From the NCBI RefSeq assembly GCF_000312105.1, contig NZ_HE978639.1, forward strand, positions 1 through 64,000: a stretch of DNA of 64,000 nucleotides. Direction: 5' to 3'. Shown piece after piece: positions 1 through 7,800 of this stretch; positions within the stretch are counted from its first letter, which is position 1, and each line of letters starts with the position of its first letter. This stretch comes from Aeromicrobium massiliense JC14. Lineage in GTDB: Bacteria > Actinomycetota > Actinomycetes > Propionibacteriales > Nocardioidaceae. The position numbers were made by a program, and so were the translations under genes. The notes below the pieces were generated by a model. That model was not told the origin of the DNA, made no database searches, and saw only the letters and a list, made by a program, of their open reading frames with translations.

Positions 1-103
1 GGCTCGCCTTGGCGGCATGGGGGGACGCGTCGGAGGACGAGCAGGCGGACAGGACGATGGCGGTCAGCGCGCAGGCGGCTGCGGCGGCGATCTTGGAAGG
101 CAC
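1..103 (-). CDS. Lipoprotein N-terminus (cut by window edge)
   Basis: A GTG start at 103 opens a reading frame that runs off the left edge. The visible 34 residues are a lipoprotein signal: Met-Pro-Ser-Lys, a hydrophobic Ala-rich stretch, then the lipobox LSAC followed by a Ser-rich linker (SSSDASPH). The mature protein should be lipid-anchored at Cys21 on the outer face of the membrane. Its function cannot be judged because the body lies outside the window. The frame is too short to appear among long open frames, but the lipobox and codon bias make it convincing. Confidence 0.7.
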   Translation of the reverse strand, partial: MPSKIAAAAACALTAIVLSACSSSDASPHAAKAS

Positions 104-206
104 CGCCAGATGCTAAGCCGCGGGGCTGGCGCCCGTATCGCGAACCCGTGTTGTCGCCCGCATAGCAGCCGGGCATGGACACCATGCCAGCCCGACTCGG
201 GCCCAG

Positions 207-381
207 GCGCTACGCGAGCGCGAGGTCGTCGGCCGCTACGTCGACAAGGCGGGCCCCGCGTCGCTGTACGCCGAAGCCGGCGCTGGTCACCTCCAGCATG
301 GACGGGATCGAGGAAGCCGACGCCGACGAGCTGCACGAGCGGATTCGCCGCATCGCCGACCTGTTCAGCACCGGCGACTGA
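207..381 (+). pseudogene. Frameshifted remnant of an unknown gene
   Basis: Two protein-like stretches lie in adjacent frames and abut near 285-298. The first reads VVGRYVDKAGPASLYAEAG in frame 0, beginning about 207. The second, in frame 1, contains MDGIEEADADELHERIRRI and ends at the stop at 379-381. Both have actinobacterial codon bias and neither has an obvious start with a ribosome site. The simplest reading is the 3' end of an inactivated gene broken by a one-base shift. The family was not recognised. A 27-residue peptide starting at ATG 298 is the alternative. Confidence 0.4.
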
Positions 382-382
382 C

Positions 383-1081
383 CTACCAACCGCTGGTGCC
401 GTCGCACAGCTCCTGCGCCGCGGAGAAGAACCCCTCGGTCTTGTACAGCGGGGTGCCGAACTCCAGTGTCTCGGCCTGCGCGAGCTCCGAGACACTGGCC
501 GTCTGCAGGTCGGTGCACTTCGTCAGCGCGGTGAAGCCGAGGCTCACCCAGTTCTCCTCGTAGGCCGCCTCGGTGTCGGTGATGTAGCCGATCGACAGCA
601 TCTGTGCAGAGAAGATCCGCCACTCCGAGGTGTCGACGCCGTACTCGGCCAGCTCGGCCGGGACACCCTCGGCGTCGCCCGGCTCCTCGGCCGGCTCAGC
701 CGGCTCGGCGGTCGTCTCGGGCTCGGCGTAGTCGTCCGGGTCGTACTGCGGCTCCAGCGGCGTCTGCGACTCGTACTGCGGTGGGTCGACCGCGATCGAC
801 GCCTCGTACATCTCCAGTCGCGAGAAGGCGTCGCCACACTCCTCGCGGTACTCGCCCTCGAGTTCGTCGTCGCGCTTGGGCGCCTGAGCGACCAGCTCGG
901 CTCCGCTGACGTCCTTGGCCTCGGCCAGCTGGGTCAACTCCCTGCAGAAGGACACGACCTGCTGGTTCTCGTCGCGCTCGGTCTCGAGGAGGGTCAGGCC
1001 ACCGACGACAGCCAGGACCCCGATGGCCACAGCGTTAACGGCGGCGAAGGCGATGCGGCGGGAGCGACGATCAGCGAGCAC
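383..1081 (-). CDS. Membrane-anchored hypothetical protein with acidic linker
   Basis: GTG at 1081 gives 232 residues. An Arg-rich start (MLADRRSRR) is followed by one hydrophobic segment (about residues 10-31, FAAVNAVAIGVLAVVGG...), so the protein is probably a single-pass membrane protein with the rest outside. The middle is acidic and Pro-rich (repeats of EP, EPAEE). The C-terminal part holds four Cys (CREL, ECGD, KCTD, LCDG) that could form disulfides. The frame stays open further upstream, but codon bias there favours the opposite strand, so I chose the internal GTG. No known family was recognised. Confidence 0.6.
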   Translation of the reverse strand: MLADRRSRRIAFAAVNAVAIGVLAVVGGLTLLETERDENQQVVSFCRELTQLAEAKDVSGAELVAQAPKRDDELEGEYREECGDAFSRLEMYEASIAVDPPQYESQTPLEPQYDPDDYAEPETTAEPAEPAEEPGDAEGVPAELAEYGVDTSEWRIFSAQMLSIGYITDTEAAYEENWVSLGFTALTKCTDLQTASVSELAQAETLEFGTPLYKTEGFFSAAQELCDGTSGW

Positions 1082-1090
1082 CCGCTGACC

Positions 1091-1426
1091 GTAGTCGACC
1101 CCTCGCTGAGCCGTCTCCGGAACGGCCGACGCGTCGTCCTCGCCGCCAAGAAGTACCGCAAGCGCCTGACCTGAGCCGTCGGCAAGCCGGCCCGCTGGAA
1201 CCCGTGCCGCACGATCACCTACAAGGTCAGAGGCACGGGATCTCTGGGACCGAAGCGCCGCGGCACCTGGGCCACCGACGACGCCCTCGAGAGCGTCCGG
1301 GCCGGGATGCAGGAGGAGATCTTCGGCGACCTCAAGAACCGGTCCTACAGCGACGAGTGGCTCGACGTCACCGACCCGAAGGACTTCTCCGTGCTTGACC
1401 TCGAGGGCCGGCAGCAGCGCGACTGA
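1091..1426 (+). pseudogene. Remnant resembling a matrixin-type metalloprotease
   Basis: The frame reads LAAKKYRKRLT, a TGA at 1172-1174, then AVGKPARWNPCRTITYKV, and closes with DEWLDVTDPKDFSVLDLEG before TGA at 1424. The segment RWNPCRTITYKV resembles the conserved start of secreted matrixin-like (M10/M12B) domains of actinomycetes. The zinc-binding HExxH segment is absent, so most of the enzyme is missing. The in-frame TGA sits where a Trp codon (TGG) would be plausible. High third-position G/C on both sides of the stop supports one former gene. The family link is from memory of the motif and is tentative. Confidence 0.4.
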
Positions 1427-1465
1427 CAACCACACTGTTCCGGCCCGCGCGACGTCGCCGGCACG

Positions 1466-1471
1466 TACGCT
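1466..1471 (+). promoter_or_regulatory. -10 box of a leaderless promoter
   Basis: TACGCT ends seven bases before the GTG at 1479. The same hexamer with the same spacing precedes the paralogous gene at 3048. This geometry is typical of actinobacterial leaderless transcripts and it fixes the start codon. Confidence 0.6.
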
Positions 1472-1478
1472 CCCGACC

Positions 1479-2171
1479 GTGCTCCGACTCGAAGACATCA
1501 CCTGCCAGATCCATGCCGCGCCGGGACAGGGTCCCGGCGCCTTCAGCCCGCAGCGTCTTCTCGGGTGCACTGCCGACCAGGAGTCGCAGTGGTCGTTCCT
1601 CGGTGATTGGTCCTTTTGGGCGGCCACGATCCTCTCTACCGTCCTGTCCATTGCCGTCGCCTGGTACGTGAGGCGCCTGGAGAAGGCCGAAACAGCCGAA
1701 CGGGACGAGATTGAACGTCGAGAGACCCAGAGACGCGACCAGATCAACCTCGTCACCGACCTCGCGACGTTGGCGCAGCACCTCAGAACCTTGGACGCCA
1801 ACGTCGACTCTGGCATGGCGTTCTCCGACATGGATGAAAGGCAGCGGATCGAGCACACGCGCAAGGAGCTCGAGAACTACACGCCGGTGCTCGAAACGTC
1901 TCGCAGGAGACTCTCGAACATGGCCTCCCGCCTCGAGATGGCTCGTAGCTCCCGGGCGAGCGAAGTGCGGCGGATCGAGAGCAACCTCGCGCTCTCACTT
2001 GCCCGACGTGCTGAGCTCGCCGAGAGAGCCCTGGCCGACGAGACCTTCCTCAAGAAGCTGGCAGAGACAGGGGACCTAGAGGGCACCCTGAGCTTCCTGG
2101 GACTGACCATCGACGCGCGGGAACTCGACGAGATCGCTCTTGAGGTCGAGACGGAAGCCGCTACGTCCTGA
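1479..2171 (+). CDS. Single-pass membrane protein with long coiled coil (cassette copy 1)
   Basis: The product has 230 residues from GTG 1479. The start is fixed by the leaderless -10 box and by agreement with the paralogue at 3048: both begin M-L-(R/L)-L-E-(D/K)-I-T-C. A soluble N-terminal 45 residues are followed by one membrane segment (about 48-64, FWAATILSTVLSIAVAW). A long charged helix follows, rich in Arg/Glu with heptad-like spacing (RRLEKAETAERDEIERRETQ), so the bulk is probably a cytoplasmic or envelope coiled coil. The gene at 2208 follows by 36 bp and is probably co-expressed. No known family was recognised. Confidence 0.7.
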   Translation: MLRLEDITCQIHAAPGQGPGAFSPQRLLGCTADQESQWSFLGDWSFWAATILSTVLSIAVAWYVRRLEKAETAERDEIERRETQRRDQINLVTDLATLAQHLRTLDANVDSGMAFSDMDERQRIEHTRKELENYTPVLETSRRRLSNMASRLEMARSSRASEVRRIESNLALSLARRAELAERALADETFLKKLAETGDLEGTLSFLGLTIDARELDEIALEVETEAATS

Positions 2172-2207
2172 CGACAGCCCTCCCCCGGCGCCGCACACCT
2201 TTCGTGC

Positions 2208-2960
2208 ATGAGCACCGACAAGCGCGGCCACAACGCCGTCAAGGGCAAGCAGGGCTTCCAGCCCATCCGTCAGGCCGAGCCGGCCACCGCAACGCTGAAC
2301 GGACCGGGAACCGCGCTGGGCGCCGAGGCGCGCGCGACGGCGGACCGGCTGTCGCTGGAGCGGGTGACCTTGTTCGCCGGCGACTGGGAGACCGAGATCG
2401 TCCCCACCGCCGACGGCAACATCCGCTTCACCGACGCCAACGCCCAGGCGATGAGCCGCATCATGCTCAGCGCCGAAGACCGCGCCGCGTACGCAGCGTT
2501 CGCCGCCAAGACCGGGATGACGAGCCACAAGCCGCCCAAGCAGGACACCGGCGGCGAGCGGTTCATGGCCGTCTCGCGGCGCGTAGCTGCCCTGCGCGAC
2601 ATCGAGGCCGTCGCGTCCGGCGCCACCCCGGCCATGACCCGCGCCGGAGCACTCGACTCGGCCCAGGTCGACCACGCCTCGGTCATCGGATCGTTCGCCG
2701 CCTGGCAGCGAGGGCCCCACGCCGTCCTCGACGACGGCCGCGTCCTGTTCACCGACCCCGACGTTCAGAAGGTCGCCGACAAGATGCTGACGATGGAGGA
2801 CGTCGACGGCTACATCGCCTACCAGCAGCTCGAGGGCAAGAACGAGCACATGAACTACGTGCCGTTCGAGTCCGACGAGGCCTTGGTGCGCGCGTTCCAG
2901 GCGTCCGCGGCCGAGCACGAGCGCCTCGCCGAGCTCATGGAGCAGCGCGGCCTCGCCTGA
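2208..2960 (+). CDS. Hypothetical cytosolic protein (cassette copy 1 partner)
   Basis: The product has 250 residues from ATG 2208 and no signal or membrane segment. The region around residues 52-90 (RVTLFAGDW...IRFTDANAQ) matches the start of the gene at 3731 (RVHLFAGTQ...VIFTDAHAQ), so the two are paralogues. A second weak repeat of the same idea, VLFTDPDVQKVADKMLTMED, lies near residues 183-202, so the protein may hold two copies of one small domain. It follows the coiled-coil membrane gene closely, and that order is repeated downstream. The function is unknown. Confidence 0.7.
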   Translation: MSTDKRGHNAVKGKQGFQPIRQAEPATATLNGPGTALGAEARATADRLSLERVTLFAGDWETEIVPTADGNIRFTDANAQAMSRIMLSAEDRAAYAAFAAKTGMTSHKPPKQDTGGERFMAVSRRVAALRDIEAVASGATPAMTRAGALDSAQVDHASVIGSFAAWQRGPHAVLDDGRVLFTDPDVQKVADKMLTMEDVDGYIAYQQLEGKNEHMNYVPFESDEALVRAFQASAAEHERLAELMEQRGLA

Positions 2961-3034
2961 CGAGCCCACCGAGGGCCGGTCACCCCGTGGTGGCCGGCTC
3001 TCGTCGTTCCCCGACCCAGTAGGACGCATCGTCG

Positions 3035-3040
3035 TACGCT
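3035..3040 (+). promoter_or_regulatory. -10 box of a leaderless promoter
   Basis: TACGCT followed by seven bases and the GTG start at 3048, identical in sequence and spacing to the element at 1466. Confidence 0.6.
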
Positions 3041-3047
3041 GCGGCTC

Positions 3048-3683
3048 GTGCTGCTGCTTGAGAAGATCACGTGCGAGGTCGCCCCTGTGGCACGCGGCCC
3101 CTTGTTCAGCCCCGGAACGACTACCTGCGTCCTCCCATCAGAAGACGGATGGCGTGGATTTTTCGATCATCCCGTTTTCGACGGCCTTGCAGGAGGGCTC
3201 ATCGCAGCCCTCGTCGCGGTCTTTGCGGTCGTCCTGCCCCTGAGGAAGCAGGTTCGCGATTCGGAGGATCGCCGCGTCGAAGACGAGCGCCGGCGCCGGA
3301 TCGACGCTCTGCTGCACGGGTTCACCTCCGTGGGGGAACGGGTGCATCGGCTTCGCATGGACCTGCTGGACCCGCGATCGAACGGGTACGCGACAGCTCG
3401 CGAAGGCCTCCGCGACGTGGTTCGCGACATCATCAACCTCCCAGTTCCCCGAGGCGTGTTCTCGACCGAGCAGCGCGATGACCTCCGGCGGCTGTACGGG
3501 AACCTCGTGGTGCTTGCGTCTGAGTCCTTCGACCAAGACGACAGCAGATCGTTCCAGCGGCATGCCGAGGCTGCCGACACGCTGGAGAAGTTGGAGGAGC
3601 TCCTGCAGAGCTTCGCGACCGACCTGAAGTGGCGCGACCTACCAGAGGACCCCCAGATCTTTGGCCAGCCGCTCAGACGCTGA
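3048..3683 (+). CDS. Single-pass membrane protein with coiled coil (cassette copy 2)
   Basis: The product has 211 residues from the leaderless GTG. The N-terminus MLLLEKITCEV parallels MLRLEDITCQI of the protein at 1479, including the ITC tripeptide. One membrane segment (about residues 46-65, GGLIAALVAVFAVVLPL) is followed by a basic/acidic helix (RKQVRDSEDRRVEDERRRR) and an all-helical C-terminal domain. Overall similarity to copy 1 is low outside the leader, so the duplication is old or the two were acquired as related units. No family was recognised. Confidence 0.7.
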   Translation: MLLLEKITCEVAPVARGPLFSPGTTTCVLPSEDGWRGFFDHPVFDGLAGGLIAALVAVFAVVLPLRKQVRDSEDRRVEDERRRRIDALLHGFTSVGERVHRLRMDLLDPRSNGYATAREGLRDVVRDIINLPVPRGVFSTEQRDDLRRLYGNLVVLASESFDQDDSRSFQRHAEAADTLEKLEELLQSFATDLKWRDLPEDPQIFGQPLRR

Positions 3684-3730
3684 CGCGCCACGACCCACAG
3701 GGGCACCGCCTTGGCCGCATGGGTGCTGGC

Positions 3731-4326
3731 ATGAGCACCTACCCCGACGCGGCCGATGACATGCTCGTCCGTCGCGTCCACCTGTTCGCCGGCACCCAGG
3801 CCGGTGACGTCGTCGCGTCGGCGGAGGCCGTCATCTTCACCGACGCCCACGCCCAGCAGCGCGCCCGCTACTGGTTCAAGGAGGCCGAGCTCGAGCACTT
3901 CCGCCGGCTGATCCTCGGCGACGCCCCGGTCTCGGTCCGCACGCCCGAGCCGACCACCGAGCGCTGGGAGTCCTCGCTGGCCTACCTCGCGCACGAGAAG
4001 GCCCTGCCCGGCCTGGCGCTCCTGGAGGACGGCGTCGAGGCCGACTACCTGACCATCCGGTCGATCGGCTTCGAGCTCGGCCGCCTGCGCGGCAAGCTGG
4101 TGCGCGCCTACGCCACGATCCACCGCACCGCCGTCGTTCGTGACGGGGATCAGATCGTCTTCACCTTGGGCGCCGCGGCACGCGCTGCCGAGACGTTCGT
4201 CGGCTGGGCGATACGGAGCGACGACTTGCCGACCCGGCGTCCGACACAGGCTTCGAGCAGCCCGCCGCGACCACCGTGCTCGCGGCGACCGCTGTTCCGT
4301 CCAGTGCCCTCGGCCAGACGCAGTAA
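3731..4326 (+). pseudogene. Cassette copy 2 partner, apparently frameshifted
   Basis: ATG 3731 begins MSTYPDAADDMLVRRVHLFAG and shares the LFAG...FTDAxAQ core with the protein at 2208. Coding bias is clear in this frame until about 4190-4215 (AARAAETFVGWAIRSDD). It then moves to the next frame, which reads GDTERRLADPASDTGFEQ and ends ATAVPSSALGQTQ with TAA at 4324. The first frame continues only as a Pro/Arg-rich shadow to 4366. One inserted or deleted base near 4200 would explain this; a sequencing error or programmed shift is possible. Confidence 0.55.
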
Positions 4327-4420
4327 GCGACAGCGGCGCCGTCTGCCCAATAGGCTGCGACCTTGACGACCTCGACGTCGTGGAGACCAGCGACGTCGAC
4401 CAAGACATCGGCTCCACCCC

Positions 4421-4774
4421 TTGCATCGGCTCGCTGGTCGCTTCGGCGTCGGCGTGCTCGACTGGCGCGCACCCATCCTGGCCACCGGCCATGACAGCGG
4501 GATGACCCATGCCGAGCTGGCACGGCGCACGCTGGGCGCAGCCGGCGTCGAATTGCGCACCCCTGACCTCGACGTCCTGGCCGCCGCGCTGTTCACCGAC
4601 GCGGACCTGGTCGGCGACTGGAGCGAGCTGGAGGCGCAGCTGAACGCCCTGTCAACCCCCGTCGAGGACGTTCCAGCGGACGACACGGCATCGAGCAAGG
4701 AGACGCCGGCGAGGAAGCCCGCGCGTCGTCGGGCACCCGCGAAGCGTCGCCTGAGCGACTACAAGCCGCTGTAG
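4421..4774 (+). CDS. Hypothetical protein with basic C-terminal tail
   Basis: The reading frame from TTG 4421 gives 117 residues. Coding bias is good from RFGVGVLDWRAPILATGHD onward. The C-terminus is a Lys/Arg/Pro/Ala tail (KPARRRAPAKRR) ending in LSDYKPL, of the kind seen in nucleic-acid-binding proteins. The start is doubtful: codon bias upstream (about 4339-4430) favours another frame reading DLDDLDVVETSDVDQDIGS, which suggests a frameshift and a longer original gene. A -10-like TAGGCT at 4351 lies six bases before TTG 4363, but that frame is short. No family was recognised. Confidence 0.5.
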   Translation: MHRLAGRFGVGVLDWRAPILATGHDSGMTHAELARRTLGAAGVELRTPDLDVLAAALFTDADLVGDWSELEAQLNALSTPVEDVPADDTASSKETPARKPARRRAPAKRRLSDYKPL

Positions 4775-4950
4775 CGTCCGATGAGGCCGTCCGAGCGCGT
4801 ACCTCGAAAACGCGATCTGACGGCCTCTCGCGCGACGGCCGGTCCAGATGCTCGCCCACGGCCTGCGAGGCCCTGAGGCGGCCCGACGCGCCTGCTCACG
4901 TGGCGACCGAGTCCGGACCCCTCCCCCAGTGCCAGCCGTCGCGTTCACGA

Positions 4951-5080
4951 GTCGTCCCAAGTCGTCCCTGACCGTCCCCAGGCGTCCCTATTCGTCCCTA
5001 TTCGTCCCCGCTTGTCCCGATCACGTTCGGGCCATCTTGGGACGGTTTGGGACGTCCCGATCATGCGTGCGCTGTCCCGT
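4951..5080 (+). repeat. Phased 10-bp repeats, probable partition centromere
   Basis: Seven direct copies of a 10-bp unit with core CGTCCC (TGTCCC in the last) lie end to end from 4951 to 5020, one per helical turn, so all cores face the same side of the DNA. After 15 bp without a repeat, inverted copies appear (TTGGGACGG, TTTGGGACG, 5036-5053), one forming GGGACGTCCC, and another core lies at 5073. The array sits 220 bp upstream of parA in an otherwise gene-free stretch (4775-5301). It is the expected place for the par centromere and operator. Confidence 0.7.
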
Positions 5081-5301
5081 GCACTCTCGCACCGACGTTC
5101 ACGCACGAGACCATGCCCGCGCAGACACCAACCGGGCGGGCCTCCCTTCAGTCAGCGACTCAACGCAGGCGGCGTGCGCCGACAGCGGTGGCCGACACGC
5201 GCTGTCAATGCCGGGCGGGGGGAGTGAATTCAATACGCTGGCGACGCGTTCATTCGCGCACACGCGCGCGACGACTTCCCCACGCAGCAGAAGGGACCCT
5301 C

Positions 5302-6471
5302 ATGCCCGACCAGGCACCCGCGTACACGGCCCTGAGCCACCCGGACTTCGACGACCTCGACTACTCCAAGCTGGACAACGTCGTCGCCGTCATGGCGCAG
5401 AAGGGTGGGGTCGGCAAGACCACGCTCGCGTCGAACCTCGCCGGCCTCGCCGCGACTCGGGGAGATCGAGTCCTCTTGGTCGACCTCGATCCTCAGGGCA
5501 ACGTCCTGGACGAGCTCGCGCTGTTCGAGAACCCCGCGTACGACGCCGGGTGGGGACTGCGCGAGGCCGTCCTGCACGGAGGGGCGATCGACAACCTCAT
5601 CAAGGACGCGCGGCCGGGACTGGACGTCGCTCACGGCGGCATCAACACGCGGTCCATCTCCGACACGCTCGTGAAACAGAAGCAGCGCGAGTTCGAGCGC
5701 CAGCTGCGTGGCCAGGGCTTCGAGCTGCCCGGGCCGGCGGCGGGGGAGTGGTACGACGACGTCCTGGACGTCCCCGACGAGATCGACTTCTCGCCCGTGT
5801 ACCACGCACGCCTGGCGCTGACGTTGGCCCGCACGCTCGAGGAGGCCGAGAAGAACGGACGCCCCTACGACCTCGTGGTGATCGACTCTCCGCCCAACGA
5901 GAAGGAGATCCAGCTCAACATCATGGGCGCGGCCCGCTGGATCGTCGGCGCGACGATGCCGGACTTCGGTTCGATCCGTGCGGTGCGAGAGATCATCGAC
6001 ATGGCCGCGGCGACCGAGGACGGGGCGCACCAGGTCGAGATGCTCGGCGTCGTGCTGACCGGCGCGACCGAGCGCATGCGCAACGTGAAGCGGTCCGCGT
6101 TCGACGCGATCGAGGCTGCGACCGGCGGGCAGCGGTTCAAGAGCCAGGTGCCCGGCCGCCCCGGCGTCTACGAGGACGTGCCGCTCATCATCGAGCACAC
6201 CATCCGTTGGAGCACCGCCACGGCGCAGATCGCGCGCGCCAAGGGCAAGCTCGTCTACGAGATCGCCGACGAGCACGAGCAGCGCCAGCCCTGGTACAAG
6301 GCGGTGCGCGAGGGCCGCAAGGACAGCGGGCCTGTCGCTTCCGGCTCGACCGGCATGGCCGGCGACATCATGGACGTGGCCACCGAGCTGTTCCACCGGA
6401 TGCACACCTACAACTTCGACAAGGCCGACTACATCGGCGTCAGCACCGAGATCAGCGAGGAGCAGAAGTGA
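5302..6471 (+). CDS. parA: ParA-family partition ATPase
   Basis: The product has 389 residues from ATG 5302, chosen for the AGAAGGGA ribosome site at 5290. The deviant Walker A KGGVGKTT lies at residues 34-41, the A' motif LLVDLDPQGN follows, and the Walker B-like LVVIDSPPNEKE is near residue 195. No N-terminal helix-turn-helix precedes the P-loop, so autoregulation probably relies on the partner. An insert between the A' and B motifs (about residues 80-185) is long for the family. The protein should form ATP-dependent gradients on the nucleoid that move the plasmid through its partner bound to the phased repeats upstream. Its stop overlaps the next start as GTGA. Confidence 0.92.
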   Translation: MPDQAPAYTALSHPDFDDLDYSKLDNVVAVMAQKGGVGKTTLASNLAGLAATRGDRVLLVDLDPQGNVLDELALFENPAYDAGWGLREAVLHGGAIDNLIKDARPGLDVAHGGINTRSISDTLVKQKQREFERQLRGQGFELPGPAAGEWYDDVLDVPDEIDFSPVYHARLALTLARTLEEAEKNGRPYDLVVIDSPPNEKEIQLNIMGAARWIVGATMPDFGSIRAVREIIDMAAATEDGAHQVEMLGVVLTGATERMRNVKRSAFDAIEAATGGQRFKSQVPGRPGVYEDVPLIIEHTIRWSTATAQIARAKGKLVYEIADEHEQRQPWYKAVREGRKDSGPVASGSTGMAGDIMDVATELFHRMHTYNFDKADYIGVSTEISEEQK

Positions 6472-7295
6472 CCGACGACATCCGCTTCGCCGGCCAGCGC
6501 CAGTTCGAGAAGCGCCGCACGTTCGCGGCCGGCGCCCTGCGCCCGATCCAGCCCGAGGACGGCCAGGAGGCTGAGTCGGTGCCGTCTCCGGCCACCCAGC
6601 CTGTTGCTGAAGCACCTGTCGCGCCGGCGCTTGCCCAGGACGCCACGAAGCCGCCCGCCGACGAGCCCGCCGCGGCAGCGCCGGAGACGAACTCCGCTCC
6701 AGCCGCCAAGGAGGCGAAGGCGCCCCGGACCCGCCGCGCGGCCGGCCAGGCAGCAGGCGCGAGCACTGCAGTTGCCGAGCCGGCGCCGACCCGGTCCCGC
6801 CGCACCGGACGACGCACGCCCAAGGTGACGTCCGACCCGGTCGGGGAGCGCAGCGCTCCGGTGGGCAGCGACCCGCGGCGCAACCTGACGCTGGCGATGA
6901 CCGAGAAGGCCGACGAGTCGTTCGGACGTCTGGCCGCGACGATGACGCAGCCGGGCGCGCTGTACGTGATCGCCAAGAAGGTCGCGGCCGCCGGCCTGCT
7001 GGAGGAGTCCTACATCAAGATGTTCGGCTTCGCGGACCTGAGCGAGGCCGAGGACCTGGCTGACTTCAAGGGCGAGCCGGTCTCGGTGCCCCGCGGCGCC
7101 CTGGTCTCCTCGAGCTCGCGGCGCACGAAGCTGAGCGAGGAGGAGGCTGACCGCCTGGAGGAGATCCTCGGCAGCTCGTTCCTGAGCCTGCAGGGGCGGC
7201 TGTCGGCGGTCGTGAACCAGCACTTCGACTCGTCGTTCAGCGTCCAGATCGCTCCGTCGACGCGTCGAGCTCGTAACGCCTCGCTCATCAGCTGA
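6468..7295 (+). CDS. ParB-like partner of ParA, unrecognised family
   Basis: The product has 275 residues from GTG 6468, translationally coupled to parA. Residues 1-140 are low-complexity Pro/Ala/Arg with basic patches (RTRRAAGQ, RSRRTGRRTPK). The folded part starts near NLTLAMTEKADESFGRL and runs to the end, with an acidic helix SEEEADRLEEIL. I see no ParB nuclease-like motif, no clear helix-turn-helix and no classic ribbon-helix-helix pattern. Position directly after parA and downstream of a repeat array makes it the candidate centromere-binding protein. The basic linker could contact DNA or stimulate ParA. Confidence 0.7.
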   Translation: MTDDIRFAGQRQFEKRRTFAAGALRPIQPEDGQEAESVPSPATQPVAEAPVAPALAQDATKPPADEPAAAAPETNSAPAAKEAKAPRTRRAAGQAAGASTAVAEPAPTRSRRTGRRTPKVTSDPVGERSAPVGSDPRRNLTLAMTEKADESFGRLAATMTQPGALYVIAKKVAAAGLLEESYIKMFGFADLSEAEDLADFKGEPVSVPRGALVSSSSRRTKLSEEEADRLEEILGSSFLSLQGRLSAVVNQHFDSSFSVQIAPSTRRARNASLIS

Positions 7296-7312
7296 CTCCC
7301 GAGGCTCTTGTC

Positions 7313-7349
7313 GGAGGCCGGATCGCCCTTCATGGGAGGACCGGCCTCC
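7313..7349 (+). terminator. Hairpin after the par operon
   Basis: GGAGGCCGG and CCGGCCTCC form a 9-bp perfect stem around a 19-base loop, 18 bases after the stop of the ParB-like gene. There is no T-tract, as is common for actinobacterial terminators. Confidence 0.45.
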
Positions 7350-7387
7350 GCTTGTCTGGGGACCTGCGGAGGCGCTTGTCGACCGTC

Positions 7388-7800
7388 GTGCACCGATGGG
7401 TGCACCGGAGTGCTCCACCGGTGCAACCCCAGTGCATCGAGCGGATCCGCGTTTTCGCCTGCAGTTCCGGGGAAAACGCCCCGGTCGGTGCAGAGGGTAA
7501 TCATTCTGCGCACCCCATAGACACATATGTAGGGGACCCACATACACAGTTGTCCACCTGGACAGACGACACCCTTTAAGTGCGTATTAACCTATCTCTC
7601 TCTTATAGATACCTCTTAGAGAATGATGTAATGCTGCACCTGGGCGTGTTCTTGCCTGGAATCGCAGGCCAAAACAGGGTGCATCACCCGCGGGCGTCGA
7701 TCCACTCGCTGCACCACGCCTGACCTCCGATACACGATTCTGCCCGGGATTCCGGCGTTTCCGGGCCGCCAGCAAGCGATGCACCTGGCTGATGCAGCGT
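7388..7800. other. Probable replication origin: TGCACC repeats, AT-rich core, DnaA-box-like site
   Basis: This gene-free stretch carries about ten copies of a TGCA-centred repeat, mostly TGCACC or its complement, in two groups (7388-7500 and 7633-7797). Between them lies the most AT-rich DNA of this part of the window (about 7510-7632). At 7550-7558 TTGTCCACC differs by one base from the actinobacterial DnaA box TTGTCCACA and is part of the inverted repeat TGTCCA-CC-TGGACA. An 8-bp inverted repeat GCGTTTTC/GAAAACGC spans 7449-7479. The array abuts the end of the replication gene, which fits an iteron-type origin. Confidence 0.55.

Noticed and set aside
17-1174. Long rightward open frame of 385 codons at the left edge
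   Set aside because: Its composition is Gly/Arg/Pro-rich shadow sequence. The real genes there are the leftward lipoprotein fragment and the leftward gene 383-1081; only the last about 28 codons look coding.
1082-1864. Extension of the leftward gene at 383 to a 493-codon frame
   Set aside because: The upstream part is the antisense of the coiled-coil gene at 1479 and has poor codon bias.
4363-4491. Leaderless TTG start at 4363 behind TAGGCT
   Set aside because: The frame is short, Thr/Ser/Arg-rich, with poor codon bias, and does not join the real gene at 4421.
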